Position numbers and translations under genes: made by a program. Shown here piece by piece: positions 35,351-45,700 of a DNA stretch of 64,000 nt (its first letter is position 1; each line of letters begins with the position of its first letter). The notes under the pieces are model-generated. The model was not told the origin of the DNA. It saw only the letters and a program-made list of their open reading frames with translations, and did no database searches. Where the stretch lies: contig OZ023209.1 in assembly GCA_963995525.1 (NCBI GenBank), positions 34,207,345 to 34,271,344 on the forward strand. The letters are read 5' to 3'. Source of the DNA: Escarpia spicata (Eukaryota; Annelida; Polychaeta; Sabellida; Siboglinidae).

Positions 35351-35486
35351 AAATTAGAAACTTTCATTTTTCATATCCAAGAATCATGTTAAATTACCTG
35401 GTAGAGGCTTTCGTTGACGTGTCACGCCGACTTCATCAGTACCTATGACGCTGAATGACGTCATCGTACACGTGAGGCAGTTCGTA
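35351..35486. repeat. Left arm of perfect 136-bp inverted repeat
   Basis: This is base-for-base the reverse complement of 35748-35883 when read by eye. It holds a minus-strand copy of the hammerhead-like motif (35400-35443). Confidence 0.93.
35400..35443 (-). ncRNA. Hammerhead-ribozyme-like motif (left arm)
   Basis: This is the exact inverted copy of the motif at 35791-35834, read on the minus strand. Confidence 0.5.
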
Positions 35487-35798
35487 CTACTCAAAACAAG
35501 ACTGGAGGAACACAGAAAGGATGTAGACAACACGAAAAATGAGAAATACACAAGGAGCGGAAAAAAAAGATTGATGTCTACCATCAATAAATCCGCCCTT
35601 ACAGACCATACGACAACTGAAAACCATATCATAGACTGGGAGGGAGTGAAAATTGTAGACAAAGAATCCAACAGAAGGATTCGGCAGATCAAAGAAGCCA
35701 TCTGGATCAGAAAAACCAAAACACCCATCAACAGAGACGAGGGCAATTACGAACTGCCTCACGTGTACGATGACGTCATTCAGCGTCATAGGTACTGA
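35487..35798 (+). pseudogene. Penelope-like ORF C-terminus (after the GIY-YIG endonuclease core)
   Basis: The reading frame gives EEHRKDVDN, KYTRSGKK, NKSALTDHTTTENHIIDWEG, ESNRRIRQIKEAIWIRK and INRDEGNYELPHVYDDV, then stops at TGA 35796-35798. HxxxxxH-x-I-x-W followed by RxxxEAxxIRK and N-R-D-x-G is the usual C-terminal end of Penelope-like GIY-YIG endonucleases. The RT and the catalytic GIY-YIG residues are absent, so the copy is a 5'-truncated fragment. The stop codon lies inside the hammerhead core. Confidence 0.85.
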
Positions 35799-35883
35799 TG
35801 AAGTCGGCGTGACACGTCAACGAAAGCCTCTACCAGGTAATTTAACATGATTCTTGGATATGAAAAATGAAAGTTTCTAATTT
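35748..35883. repeat. Right arm of perfect 136-bp inverted repeat
   Basis: This arm covers the last codons of the Penelope-like frame, the hammerhead-like motif and the 3' flank. Confidence 0.93.
35791..35834 (+). ncRNA. Hammerhead-ribozyme-like motif, minimal type I
   Basis: The order is GGTA, then the core CTGATGA (35795-35801). Stem II is GTCGGCG / CGTCAAC (one C-A mismatch and one G-T wobble) with a 5-nt loop. The core GAAA follows at 35822-35825, then GCC, a CTC triplet, and TACC, which pairs with the first GGTA as stem I. Stem III would be a single A-U pair. Minimal hammerheads of this type in the repeats of Penelope-like elements are established knowledge. Activity here is not shown, and the CTC cleavage triplet is less usual than GTC. 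Confidence 0.55.
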
Positions 35884-36099
35884 ACTTACTATTTCTATTA
35901 GCTGTCAAATGCCCAATTCGAGGATTTAACTTGCCCAATCTTATTCTCTGATTACCTCAATATGTTCTTTTCGTACTACAGAAAACACAATTTTATACGC
36001 ATATGTTTATTTTTGCACGCCTAGCAACACCATTTAACAAGATTTAACAAGATTGCCACCCAGAGAATTAACACTAGGTGGCAGGTGGAGTCTGAGGTA

Positions 36100-38920
36100 T
36101 GTGTCGATTTTATTGTTAAAAATTCACGCTACTAGCACCCACACAATCAGCAGGTAATATGTTCCATTCATTTACAATCCTTTGTGAAAATGAAAACTTT
36201 CTTATATCCAATCTACTCTGCTCCTTTGCTAATGTGAGTTCATGTCCTCTAGTCATATCTTCCTTAACTGAGAACAAAATATTTCTATCAATATTTTCAT
36301 AACCCTTCAATATTTTAAACACTTCTATCTGATCTCCTCTCAATCTCCTGGTATCTAGTGTTGTTAAACCGCATTAACTAACTACGATCCCTCAGTTTTT
36401 GTATCATTTTAGTTGCTCTCCTCTGCACTCTAGCATATCTATGTCCTTCCTGCGATATGGCCTCCACGCTTGAATACAATACTCTAAATGAGGCCTAACT
36501 TGTTTTGTACAGCGGTATTATTAGCTCGTTTTCCTTATACGGTATGTTTCGCCTAATTAATCCAAGGATTTGATTTCCCTTTGAAGCTGCAATTCCCCAC
36601 TGCTCTGAAACCTTCATATCAGCACTAATGGTTAACCCTAAGTCCTTTTCTTTTACAGTAGCACTTAGTACAGTACCCCTCATTGTATATTCAACCTCTT
36701 CGTTCCCATGTCCTGTGTGGAGGCATTTACATTTCCCAAAATTGAACAGCATTTGCCACTTTTCAGACCATTTGATCAACCTGTCAAGATCATCTTGTAA
36801 ATGCTATCTATCTCCATCACTTTTAATCCTTCTAAACATTTTTGTATCATCCGCAAATTTCAACACCTTGCTTGTTATTTCATCATCCAAATCGTTGATA
36901 TATATATTAAGAATAATATAGGTCCTAATACTGATCCCTGTGGTACTCCACTCAATACCGATTTCCAGTTTGAAGCCTCCCCATCAACTACTACACGTTG
37001 TCTTCTGTCAATCAGCCATTGTTCTATCCAGTTTATTATACCATTTCCTATGCCATGGGCCTTTAGTTTAAGCAGTAATCTTTGATGTGGTACTTTGTCG
37101 AAAGCTTTTTGAAAATCTAAATAAACGATATCTACTGGTGATCCCTCATCTACCCACTTAGTGATGTCTTCCTAAAAACATAACATATTTGTTAAACATG
37201 ACCTCGCTTTAAAAAAAACATGTTGAGATGGGTTTATCAAGTTTTGTTTAACAAGAAAATCCACCATGTGATCTTTAATTAGTCTTTCTAATAATTTACA
37301 AATCACTAATGTTAAACTCACTTGTCTATAGTTCTCTGACTTGTTTCTCGAACCTTTTTTGAATAACGGTATAAGGTTTGCTTCTTTCCATTCTAAAGGA
37401 ACCACCCCCTCTTCTAATGACAAGTTGAAAACTGTTGCAAGCGGTATGCTAATTTGTTCTACAATTTCCAATAGTAGTTTTGGTGGAATACCATCCACTC
37501 CAGGTGATTTATTATCCTTCATAGCCCTTATTTTCTTAGCTACCATTTCCGGGGTTACAATTAATTGTCCTAAATAGTCTGAATCTGCCCCCTTGAACTT
37601 AACCTCTGGTACTGGCAGTGAACTAATATCTTCCCTGGTAAACACTGAACTAAAGTACTCATTCAGGTCTTCTGCCATTAAGAATCCCTCTGATATTATA
37701 TTTCCAGCACTATCTTCTAGAGGACCGACCTTATCTTGAACTTTCTGTTTGCTTCGAACATACGCATAAAAACTCTTGCTGTCATGTTTTATATTACTAG
37801 CTAATTGTTGTTCATAGCTTCTCTTTGAATTTCTAATTTCAGTTGTAGCTTGTTTAAGTGCTTCTTTATAACTGTTGTATCTTCATCATTTCCAGTACAT
37901 CTATATGACTTCCACATTATTTGTTTATACTTAATTTTTCTAATGGCTTCTTTCGATAAGTGTTTCTTTTTGGACCGTTTTCCTTGTTTTTTGAAGGGTA
38001 CAAATTTATCGATTATGCACTTAATTTCACTCGTTATTATTCGTATATATTCCAACATTCTGTTGCCGTCTTATTTTTCAGTGTGTTATTCCTTTGTGGA
38101 AATTTCTCCTATACTGCTTTTTACTATTCCTGTCTGATTTTACTTTGATGGTAAAATGTATCTGGTTGTGATCGCTACTCCCCAGTGGCTCACATATCTT
38201 GACATTGTCAACTAATTCATTCTATGACGACAAAACTATGTCTAACACATTCTCACCCCTGGTTGGTTCTAGCACATGTTGAGAAAGGAATGTGTATTGA
38301 ACTAAAACTAAAAACTTGTGGTCCTCACTCCCCATACTCTGTAGATATTTCCATTGTATATGCCCGTGGTCAAAATCCCCCATAAGAATACAGTCCCGTT
38401 TGCTTACTTCCCTTATAGCGTTTTGTATTTTTTAATTCTCTTCTATTCTTATGTTTGGACTTCGATAAACTGACCCAACTGTTAACGTTGAGTTTCCTGT
38501 AACTATGTTACACCAAACAGCTTCTTCGCAATCTGCTTCTCTTTCTAATTTTATGTCATAAGCCTGGATAGATTCTTTAATATATAAAATAACTCCACCT
38601 CCCTTTCTTCCTATTCTATCTTTTCTAAACATTACATATCCTATCAGTCCCAATTCAGCATCTGATATATCGGTGGTGGTCCAGGATTCGGTTATACCTA
38701 TTATATAAGGGTCAATATCTTCTACCATAAAGTTTAGTTCATTTCTTTTGTTTACTATACTCCTTGCATTTAAACAAACACATTTATATCCAGCTTCAGA
38801 AGAGTATTCCAGACTGTTATTTGCTGATTTATTTGTGCTGTCTTTATCTATGCCTCCATTTTCAGGCTTTTCTGTGAGTTCCCCCTGCGAATCTAGTTTA
38901 AATAGATGCAACCTGTCCCA
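36100..38920 (-). pseudogene. CR1-B ORF2: APE endonuclease and RT, with stops and frameshifts
   Basis: The endonuclease start is visible at about 38911-38432 (CLNARSIVNKRNELNFMVED, IIGITESW, GGGVILYIKES, VYRSPN). These include the Asn and Glu positions expected of the APE fold. The RT runs at about 37678-36800 (KSPGVDGIPPKLL, NYRQVSLT where the other copy has NYRPVSLT, GVPQGS and a KFADDT box in broken frames). The C-terminus at about 36343-36116 has RGHELTLAKEQSRLDIRKFS and FSQRIVNEWNILP. In-frame stops occur in the endonuclease C-terminal part and after RT position KARSCLTNMLCF. Confidence 0.83.
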
Positions 38921-40115
38921 CTGTCAACAGAGCGCAGCAGGTTCTCTGAGAAAACTGCTGCCCCCTTTCCACTAAGATGGAGGCCAGCTCTCATGTACAT
39001 ATCTTCACTCCCAACAAAGTATCCCCATAAATCTGTGAATCCCACCCCCTCTTCTTCACACATCTGCTCAACTAGTGCATTGATCGCCATTCTCTAGCAG
39101 TTTCTATACGTTGCCCCCTTCCTCCCATTACTGGCAAAATTCCTGACAGAATAACCTGTTCAACTCTTGTCTTCTTTAGCTTCCTCACTACCTGTCTATA
39201 CTTCTGTACTATCGCAGTTGTTTCCTCCCTGTCTGCATTATTTGTTCCTACATGTACCAGTATAGACCTCCCCTTACCATGTCCCAATACCTTCTCTATC
39301 CTGTCAGTCACATGTTCAATCCTAGCCCCCTGTAAACAAACAACGACGTCCTTCCCCTCGCTCAGTGTCTAGTCCGTCTTTCTCATAATGGAGTCGCCCA
39401 TAAACACCCTCTCTTTCCTCATTGCCCCCTCAATCACTGCCTTAGAATAGCTCCTTCTTCGGTTTGCAACTGTCTGGTTGTTGTCTTTCCCCCCTGTCAC
39501 ATTCTCTTCCGATCCATTCTTTCCTGTCGCTTTTTCTCTTGTCACCTTTCCTACTGTCAGCGTCCCTTTTATCGACTTCTCTTCTATCACATTTGCCCTC
39601 ACATCCTTTCGTCCCTTCTTCTTTCGTCCCATCTCATTTTCCTCCCTCCTCTCCCGTCCCATCTTCCCTCCCTCCTTCTCTACGGTCACTTTCTTCCCTG
39701 TCACCTTCACGCTTGTCACGTTTTCTGTTGTCGATTTTCCCATTTCTTCCCCTCCAATCACCTTCCCTCCTCTCAATCTCCTTTCCTCAGTTTTCTTGCC
39801 ACTGCTATTCTCCTTCAGTCTTGCAGTATTCTCACCTCTCTCCCTGTCGTCTCTCTCCATTCGACCTGCCTCCTTGCTAATTCCCATCTCTATTCCCTTC
39901 ACAATATCTGTCAACCTAACTATCTCCTTCTGCAGACACTCCACCTTCCAACACCCAATGCACTTAAAGGTGAATCCTTCCTCCATGGTTTCTGCCCATG
40001 ACTTCCCACAGCCGGACAGTGCAAAATCTACCCAGCTGTGGCAGTGATCGCACACCAAGTGTCGCTTTGCCTTGACTTGCCGCTTGCAATGCGCAATATC
40101 CCGATCAGAATTTAT
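38893..40115 (-). pseudogene. CR1-B ORF1: PHD-like finger, coiled region, SGNH esterase
   Basis: The finger is intact (CDHCHSW ... SGCGKSW ... FKCIGCW), but the initiator seen in copy A is ATT here. A long Arg/Lys/Glu-rich stretch follows, then GDSIMRKTD and a TAG (39371-39369; Lys in copy A). The esterase resumes with HVGTNNADRE and ILPVMGGRGQRIETAR. After a frame change come MAINALVEQMCEEEGVGFTD and the His block LHLSGKGAAVF. GDS and the LH block supply the Ser and His expected of an SGNH hydrolase. The same frame change at IETAR is found in copy A. Confidence 0.8.
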
Positions 40116-40132
40116 TTAATAACTTAACTAAC

Positions 40133-40735
40133 TTAGTCTTTATAAAGACTGTTTCCTACAGCACACTTTAGGTTACACATTTCATTTACACAGCCGACGA
40201 TTTATCCTGACACGAACGCTAACATTACCGGTAGTGACCTAATTTAAATACAATCAATTACGTTACGTTAGGTTGCTTTATTTATTTAGGTTACGAACTT
40301 GCGCCGCCCGACTATCGCCCTAATTTTAACAACAATGCTACCTAATCAAAATATCTAGCAAGTACTGGCTTACACAGATATTATCTTATGTAAGCAGTTT
40401 GATGGTTGTTACTTTATCTCCTATATATTGTACCACATAATCAGGTTTGTTAAATCTTGTTTACAACTTATCGACGAAGGCTAAGCCTAAGTGAGTTACC
40501 CTATTATCACTCACTATACTAAGGTGTTCTAAAATACTTTAACTAACTAATTTTAAGCACAACTGCAACTCAATATATATTTATTACAACTTTATGAATG
40601 ATATTAAGGCAAGAATAATACTTATCAATCAGTAATTCTACTTGTTTATCAACTTTTCTGCACCACCAATTTCTACGATCTACCTCCGCCAAATATAGCC
40701 TCGAATCCTTTGTCAACGTTTCGTGGGAATCGACC
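40133..40735. other. Right internal part of the TIR transposon, unassigned
   Basis: This is AT-rich DNA with no recognisable coding sequence, ending in the TIR at about 40694-40736. Confidence 0.5.
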
Positions 40736-40736
40736 A

Positions 40737-40860
40737 CATATATATATATATATTTAGACATATATAAACCTACATATATATGTGTATATATACACACACA
40801 CATATATTTATATGTATGCATATATATATATATATATATCATTTACATTATAAGTGACAT
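40737..40860. repeat. TA-rich microsatellite
   Basis: TATA, CACATA and TATATG repeats lie between the nested transposon and the resumed E2 sequence. Confidence 0.85.
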
Positions 40861-41733
40861 GTTCGTTTTGGATAGTATTGTCAATGTTTGAATAAATGAT
40901 GCCAAATATCACAGGTTGTCATAATATTGATGCACATGATATAGAATTTCTCAAGCAGCATATATCTGAAAATGGCATCCAAGCTTACATACCTATTATT
41001 TTTATGCAGATATGGTGGAATAACATAATGTATATATGAAACATTAAATACATTTGGCAAAATCTGTGTCCCATGGCCATGATAAAGAATAAAATGAAAT
41101 ATGTTTATATAAAAAAATAGTGTCCTTTTTGCACATTTGTTTTACATTAATATATATAAATTTTCATGTCATCGAATTAATGTCTCCAATGCTGTTGTAT
41201 TTCGTAATAGAAATTGTGGTTTCAAGTGTAGTTAAACGTGCCTACACAAATCATAATTGCGTAGCACGCAGTCAATCTATAAATTACTGCGGTGAATTAC
41301 TAATCGGTCCCGTTTGTTGGCTGGTCCCGCTTGTTTACGTGTTATTGTGGAATTTTGGCATTGGCTAGCAGTGTAGGCCCGGGGCCGCCCTCAAAGACGA
41401 TATTTATGCAATTACAACGGTCAGTAAAACTGAACAAAATGTTTCGTTGTCATTGAATCACACACAATTTACTAATGCGATTTGGCGACGTTGTAACAGC
41501 AAATAACGGAGAAATCTCTATCTGAACGCAGTACCAAAAAAGTAGCGAAAAAGTTACGCGACCTCTTGCGTTGACGTAACTTTACGATGAAATATACGCC
41601 ATATTTGCGAACGTTCGTATCGTAAATGTTTCGAGAATACCACTTGCGAAAAGTCGTAACTTACGCTCTTCTGGCGTAATTTTTATGTAAAAATGGCGCT
41701 AAGAAATTCGTAAGTCGTTCGAGAATACGGGCC

Positions 41734-42385
41734 CAGGCACGTGTGACCTTGGCCGTTTGCGTGTATTTCCGACTGGATCAAACGGCTAGTGGGTGAATGT
41801 ACAAGGCCTCGTTTACAGATTGCGATCCATAACATAAGGAATTATGACAACATCATTACTCGTTAACGAGGCTAATACTACGACGATAATGATAATGTTA
41901 CAATCGTGTTACTCGCCTTAAAACACAGTGTCACACTAACATCAAAAATATCTAACGAACACATCTTGGTGCACGTTTGGTATTAATGATATTGATATAA
42001 CCTGATACAATACGTGTGTAACCTAATCCCACACGGAGTCGTCTGCTTCAGCTTTCTGGCTCCCACATTGCGCAGCGAGATAACTGTTAAAGATCGTACT
42101 TTGAATCCGTCGTCTGCATACATGCATATTTCATGTGCACGAATAGTGACACGTTCCCAAACAAACAGTGCATCCGAGAGATGATGCTCGAGTGTAGCGA
42201 TCAGCCCAATGTTCATAAACGTAAAGTCAATTCATGGCGATAACTACGTAGACAAACGGGATATTCAAACAATCTTCGTTGGCATCGGAGCGCAAAATCC
42301 ACGCGTTGATCCGCCGTAGACCGGCGCGGAGGTAGAGATTGTTTCAGTGTGTGTACGACACCGACCGACGACACAACCGGCGAAG
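41734..42385 (+). promoter_or_regulatory. 5' flank and presumed 5' UTR of gene B
   Basis: No TATA box stands out. GC content rises over 42280-42385. TTTCAG ends at about 42346, which could be a 5'-UTR splice acceptor or an initiator-like TCAGTG. Both readings are guesses. The first in-frame ATG downstream is 42386. Confidence 0.35.
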
Positions 42386-42769
42386 ATGCACTTCGATGAA
42401 CTGCTCACCGTCATCGGCGGTATGGGCCGGTACCAGGTCTACCTGTCCCTGCTCGGCGGCCTTGTGTCTGTGTGGTCAGTCGAGGTACTCACAACGACCT
42501 TCATCGCTGCCCGGTTGAACCATTGGTGTTGCGTGCCATCGCTTCAGCGGTTGTCGCCAGACCGCCAGAAGTACGTCGCCATACCGAGCCACGACGAGGT
42601 TTACGAGCAGTGTCGTAGGTTCGATTTCAACTACACCGTCTTCAGCGATGGGGAGATCAATGCGTGGAACAGAACAGCGAGAGTGGGAGGCGGCGATGTC
42701 GGCTACAGAGCCTGTGATGTCGGCTGGACGTATGACTTCAGCAGCTACGAGTCGACCTCCGTGAATCGG
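42386..42769 (+). CDS. SLC22 transporter copy B, exon 1 (TM1 and large extracellular loop)
   Basis: The start is MHFDELLTVIGGMGRYQVYL, exactly the SLC22 N-terminal pattern MxFDExLxxxGxxGRYQ. The ATG is the first in frame and has A at -3. TM1 follows (LSLLGGLVSVWSVEVLTTTF). The loop has paired cysteines (HWCC, EQCRRFD, RACDVGW), possible N-glycosylation sites NYT and NRT, and the hallmark GWTYDFSSYESTSVNR. The donor gtgaga follows a complete codon. The 128 residues agree with the family. In copy A this exon would lie left of the window. Confidence 0.95.
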
Positions 42770-45700
42770 GTGAGAGAAAGGCTCGCGAGTCACTGTTAGA
42801 ACTTGTCGTCGTCGTTTTAAAAATAATGTTCTTAATACTAGAATAAATAAGTAAAATATGGCTGCGCTAAATAAGCGCGAAACAGTGTTCGCTAATTGAA
42901 TGTTGCGCCCGTGAAACGTTTAAATTATATACAAAACATTGAAATAGTAAAGAGCGTAGCAGCGCAGATAGACCGGATAACCGCACGGTCAAGGAATCGG
43001 TCTTTGGAGACGGGAGCGACCGGTCTGGTTTACACAAAAAGACTCCCTTTGGGAGGAAGTAAAACTATTTCACAAAGTTCCTGGTAATAATTAACTGCCC
43101 TTTTTTGACGAAGTTGACGTCATTATTCTTGGTATTACGGATCACACGAGGTCGCTTTAAAATTATTAATTGTTGAAAGATACTTAAATTTTAATTCCCC
43201 ATTCTTGGTGTCATTTCGTTAGAGATCCCAGAAAGTTATGACCAGTTGCTGCTTATGTTTTTATAGTATTCAAAAGGCATCCCTAGAAATGGCCGTTACC
43301 CCAGAAATTAACCCAATCATATCATGGTTTAATCATAATTGCTGTCAAATTAACCAACCAGTTATTTCACGATAACATAATATTATCATGTGCATCATAA
43401 CGTGTTGAATATTGGGGTGGCTGACCTTCACCAAAACACTCCAACAACAGCCACTTGAGGCTCACCAAAACACCTACAACTGCAACCCCTGCCGAAACAT
43501 TCGGGGGCTAAGCTTATATCCACCCCTTCCCACTCACAAGTCCTCCCCCTAGTCCCGACGCCTATACATATTTACTGTGTGATTGCAATGGTCATCACAA
43601 GCTAGTGACAATTAATTAAAAGGTATCATACAACACAGCCATCGCCTGCATGCTATGCATTGTCCGGTCAACATAGCGACGTACAGGACATTGTGGTCAC
43701 CCACTGACGGCATGACAAAAACAAGAAAAACACACATACATTCTGCTGTTGTCACTCTGCCGTCGCACTCTCGGATCGGACGACAGGGGCGGGGGTGCTG
43801 TTGGAATTTTTGCAGCGACGTTCATAATTTGAGAACGTCTAGGAGGCACGTAACGGGGGCACATTCAATAGTTATAGCACGCCACTCTACCGCAGGAATA
43901 GTGCGGCCAAATACCAAAGGTCCCAGAAAATGTTCCCCCGTGCCCCCTGAATCTCCTAAAATACATTATTGCGAAATAGTGACACTGAAGTACGCTGACA
44001 CGTGTTTACTATATTCTAAGCTTGCAGCCATCATTAAACACTCAAAGTAAATTGACAAATCCTCATTGTGTTTAGATTAGATTAAGACGCCCCTGCCCTA
44101 GTCACTAATCACTAGACGGTAAGTCGGTTATCTCGATTAGGCTGCTACAACTCGGTAACAACAACACACTTGAGTCTTTAAGTCACCTGTGCACACATTC
44201 CGAGTCAACGTAATCTACTGGACCTTGAAATGCCGTTGGTATCTCGTATGACATAAGGATCTCGCTGGTGTTGGAACATTGCCGAACGTCGTAAGCGAGT
44301 CATGCTACTAATGTTCGCACGCTACGGCATATATTCAATATCAATACAATATCCTTAGCAATTATTCACAACATTACATTTATCAAGGCATCAAGGCAGC
44401 AGAACAGTATTAGTGAGGGCCAATTTATTTGGGTTCGGCTTCCTTAGTTATTGAATGTTAATTTATGGCAACATATATCAATGCAATCTCAAATACGAAA
44501 ACTGTTGTTGCCAGTTCTACTATTGTTTTTTAATGGCCTTGAAGAAAGGCCACATGTACGTTTTCGCCTAAATTCTTTCCACTGACCTCTGTGGAGTGCA
44601 AGTGTTTGAAGCAATCAATCGTTGTGACCGGGACGGGGGGTCGCGCATAATCGTCTACCAAGCGGGTAACATCAAACGGGAGTTCGAAATGTGGCGGAGG
44701 CCCTGGGGTACCAGAGTGGGGACTCGTAGCTACTAATGACTGTTTAGATTATATTATATATATTACTTGAGAGGCTGTCAGAGAATCTGAATGAATCACC
44801 AGAAACCGCGTGCCGACATAGTTTTGTAGAGAAGGGCAACGAGCAGTGGCATGCACTGGGGAATACAGATTAATTAATTAATGTCCGGTAAATTAGCATG
44901 AGACGACGGTCTCTCGACCAGGAATTGGATGCCAAAGACACACGGAAAAGATAAATATTTGCCGTTGACCACCAAGGTTAGACTGATTCCCACTCCGTCA
45001 AAACTCTACCAATCTAGGAAGAGTATAACACTGATTCGCATGGAACCGAACTCCATTCAGATGTATGCGACTGAAGCTAGAATGCTTATGGAAACAGTCA
45101 ACGACAGTCGCTTTTATTTCTTGTGTCAAAAGATGATGATAAGGTGAAGATGTAATTCCCAATTCTTTCAGTCACAATCAAAATATTATCACAACCGCGG
45201 CCAGATGTGAACACCCATTCAGTAATAATGATGATGTTAATCCATCGTATCCACAAGCGTCTGTAGAACAAGATCGACTCAGTGATTTAGCCCTCCTCAG
45301 CAAAGAGAGGGCAACAGTAGGAACAAGTAAACTTCGATCAGCAAGTGGTTGATCAGTTTACAACAACTAAAGCTTGAAAAGTGGCCTTAGTGTGAAATTC
45401 CTCCTTGCTTCACTTACCTATTTGTGTTTCTAAATGCGTTCATTGTTTGTTACTCGTGATTCAACAATGGTTTTACCATGACCAGTTCACAGTAACTTCA
45501 TATCGACACAAAATGTGTCTGTACTTTTGGTAATCACCTACGCTAAGTAGCTCTATTTGCAATAAAACAAAGTTTAACTGTACAAGTATAGATTCTATAT
45601 GCAAGTAATTTTCTACTTGCACGGCTGCATTACCAGTTAAGTTTTCTAGGAGAGGAAACATGCAAAATATGTGTCGGCGGAAGAGAGGGCGCCACCTTAT

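Larger units (their letters stand above)
35315..35883 (+). mobile_element. Penelope-like element, truncated, with inverted flanking arms and 13-bp target duplication
   Basis: ACTTACTATTTCT occurs at 35302-35314 and 35884-35896. Between these lie a 36-bp unique segment, a 136-bp arm (35351-35486), the GIY-YIG-end coding segment, and a second 136-bp arm (35748-35883). The second arm is the exact reverse complement of the first. Penelope elements are known for partial copies in inverted or direct order and for a short extension beside one repeat. The perfect arms argue for a recent insertion. Confidence 0.85.
36032..40132 (-). mobile_element. CR1-like LINE, copy B (longer copy)
   Basis: This is the same family as 1845-5129 with the three segments deleted from that copy still present. 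The 3' end on the minus strand has the hairpin (36055-36082) and two ATCTTGTTAA units. The 5' end reads TTAGTTAAGTTATTAAATAA on the minus strand. No target duplication is evident. It lies inside the TIR transposon, about 150 bp to the right of the Penelope insertion. Confidence 0.9.
32247..40736. mobile_element. 8.5-kb DNA transposon with about 43-bp TIRs, nested in E2
   Basis: The terminal 23 bases match perfectly as an inverted repeat, beginning TGGTCGATTCCCACGAAACG. Weaker similarity continues to a shared GGCTATA, giving TIRs of about 43-45 bp. The flanks join sequence that is continuous in E1. Cargo in order is a GAAACCGTACGTC motif array, a transposase-like fragment, a G-rich minisatellite, a second motif array, a Penelope-like insertion and CR1-B. 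The superfamily is not assigned. Target duplication is unclear because both flanks are TA-rich. Confidence 0.7.
28900..41733. mobile_element. E2: second copy of the E1 family, split by a nested transposon
   Basis: The left end GCCCGTATTCTCGAAG at 28900 and the right end CGAGAATACGGGC at 41721-41733 match E1. Segments 28900-30060, 30360-31900 and 32100-32240 align with E1 25539-27840. Segment 40840-41733 aligns with 27900-28887. E2 keeps blocks lost from E1, at about 29945-30355 and 30690-30960. It starts only about 12 bp after the end of E1, in the same orientation. The nested element occupies 32247-40736. Confidence 0.65.

Noticed and set aside
39464..40047. Ser/Pro-rich and Phe-rich frames on the plus strand (also 4446-4963)
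   Set aside because: They are antisense to the Lys/Glu-rich CR1 ORF1 on the minus strand.
42347..42385. N-terminal extension of exon 1 upstream of 42386
   Set aside because: The upstream frame is open but begins with GTG, and the SLC22 N-terminus MxFDE starts exactly at 42386.
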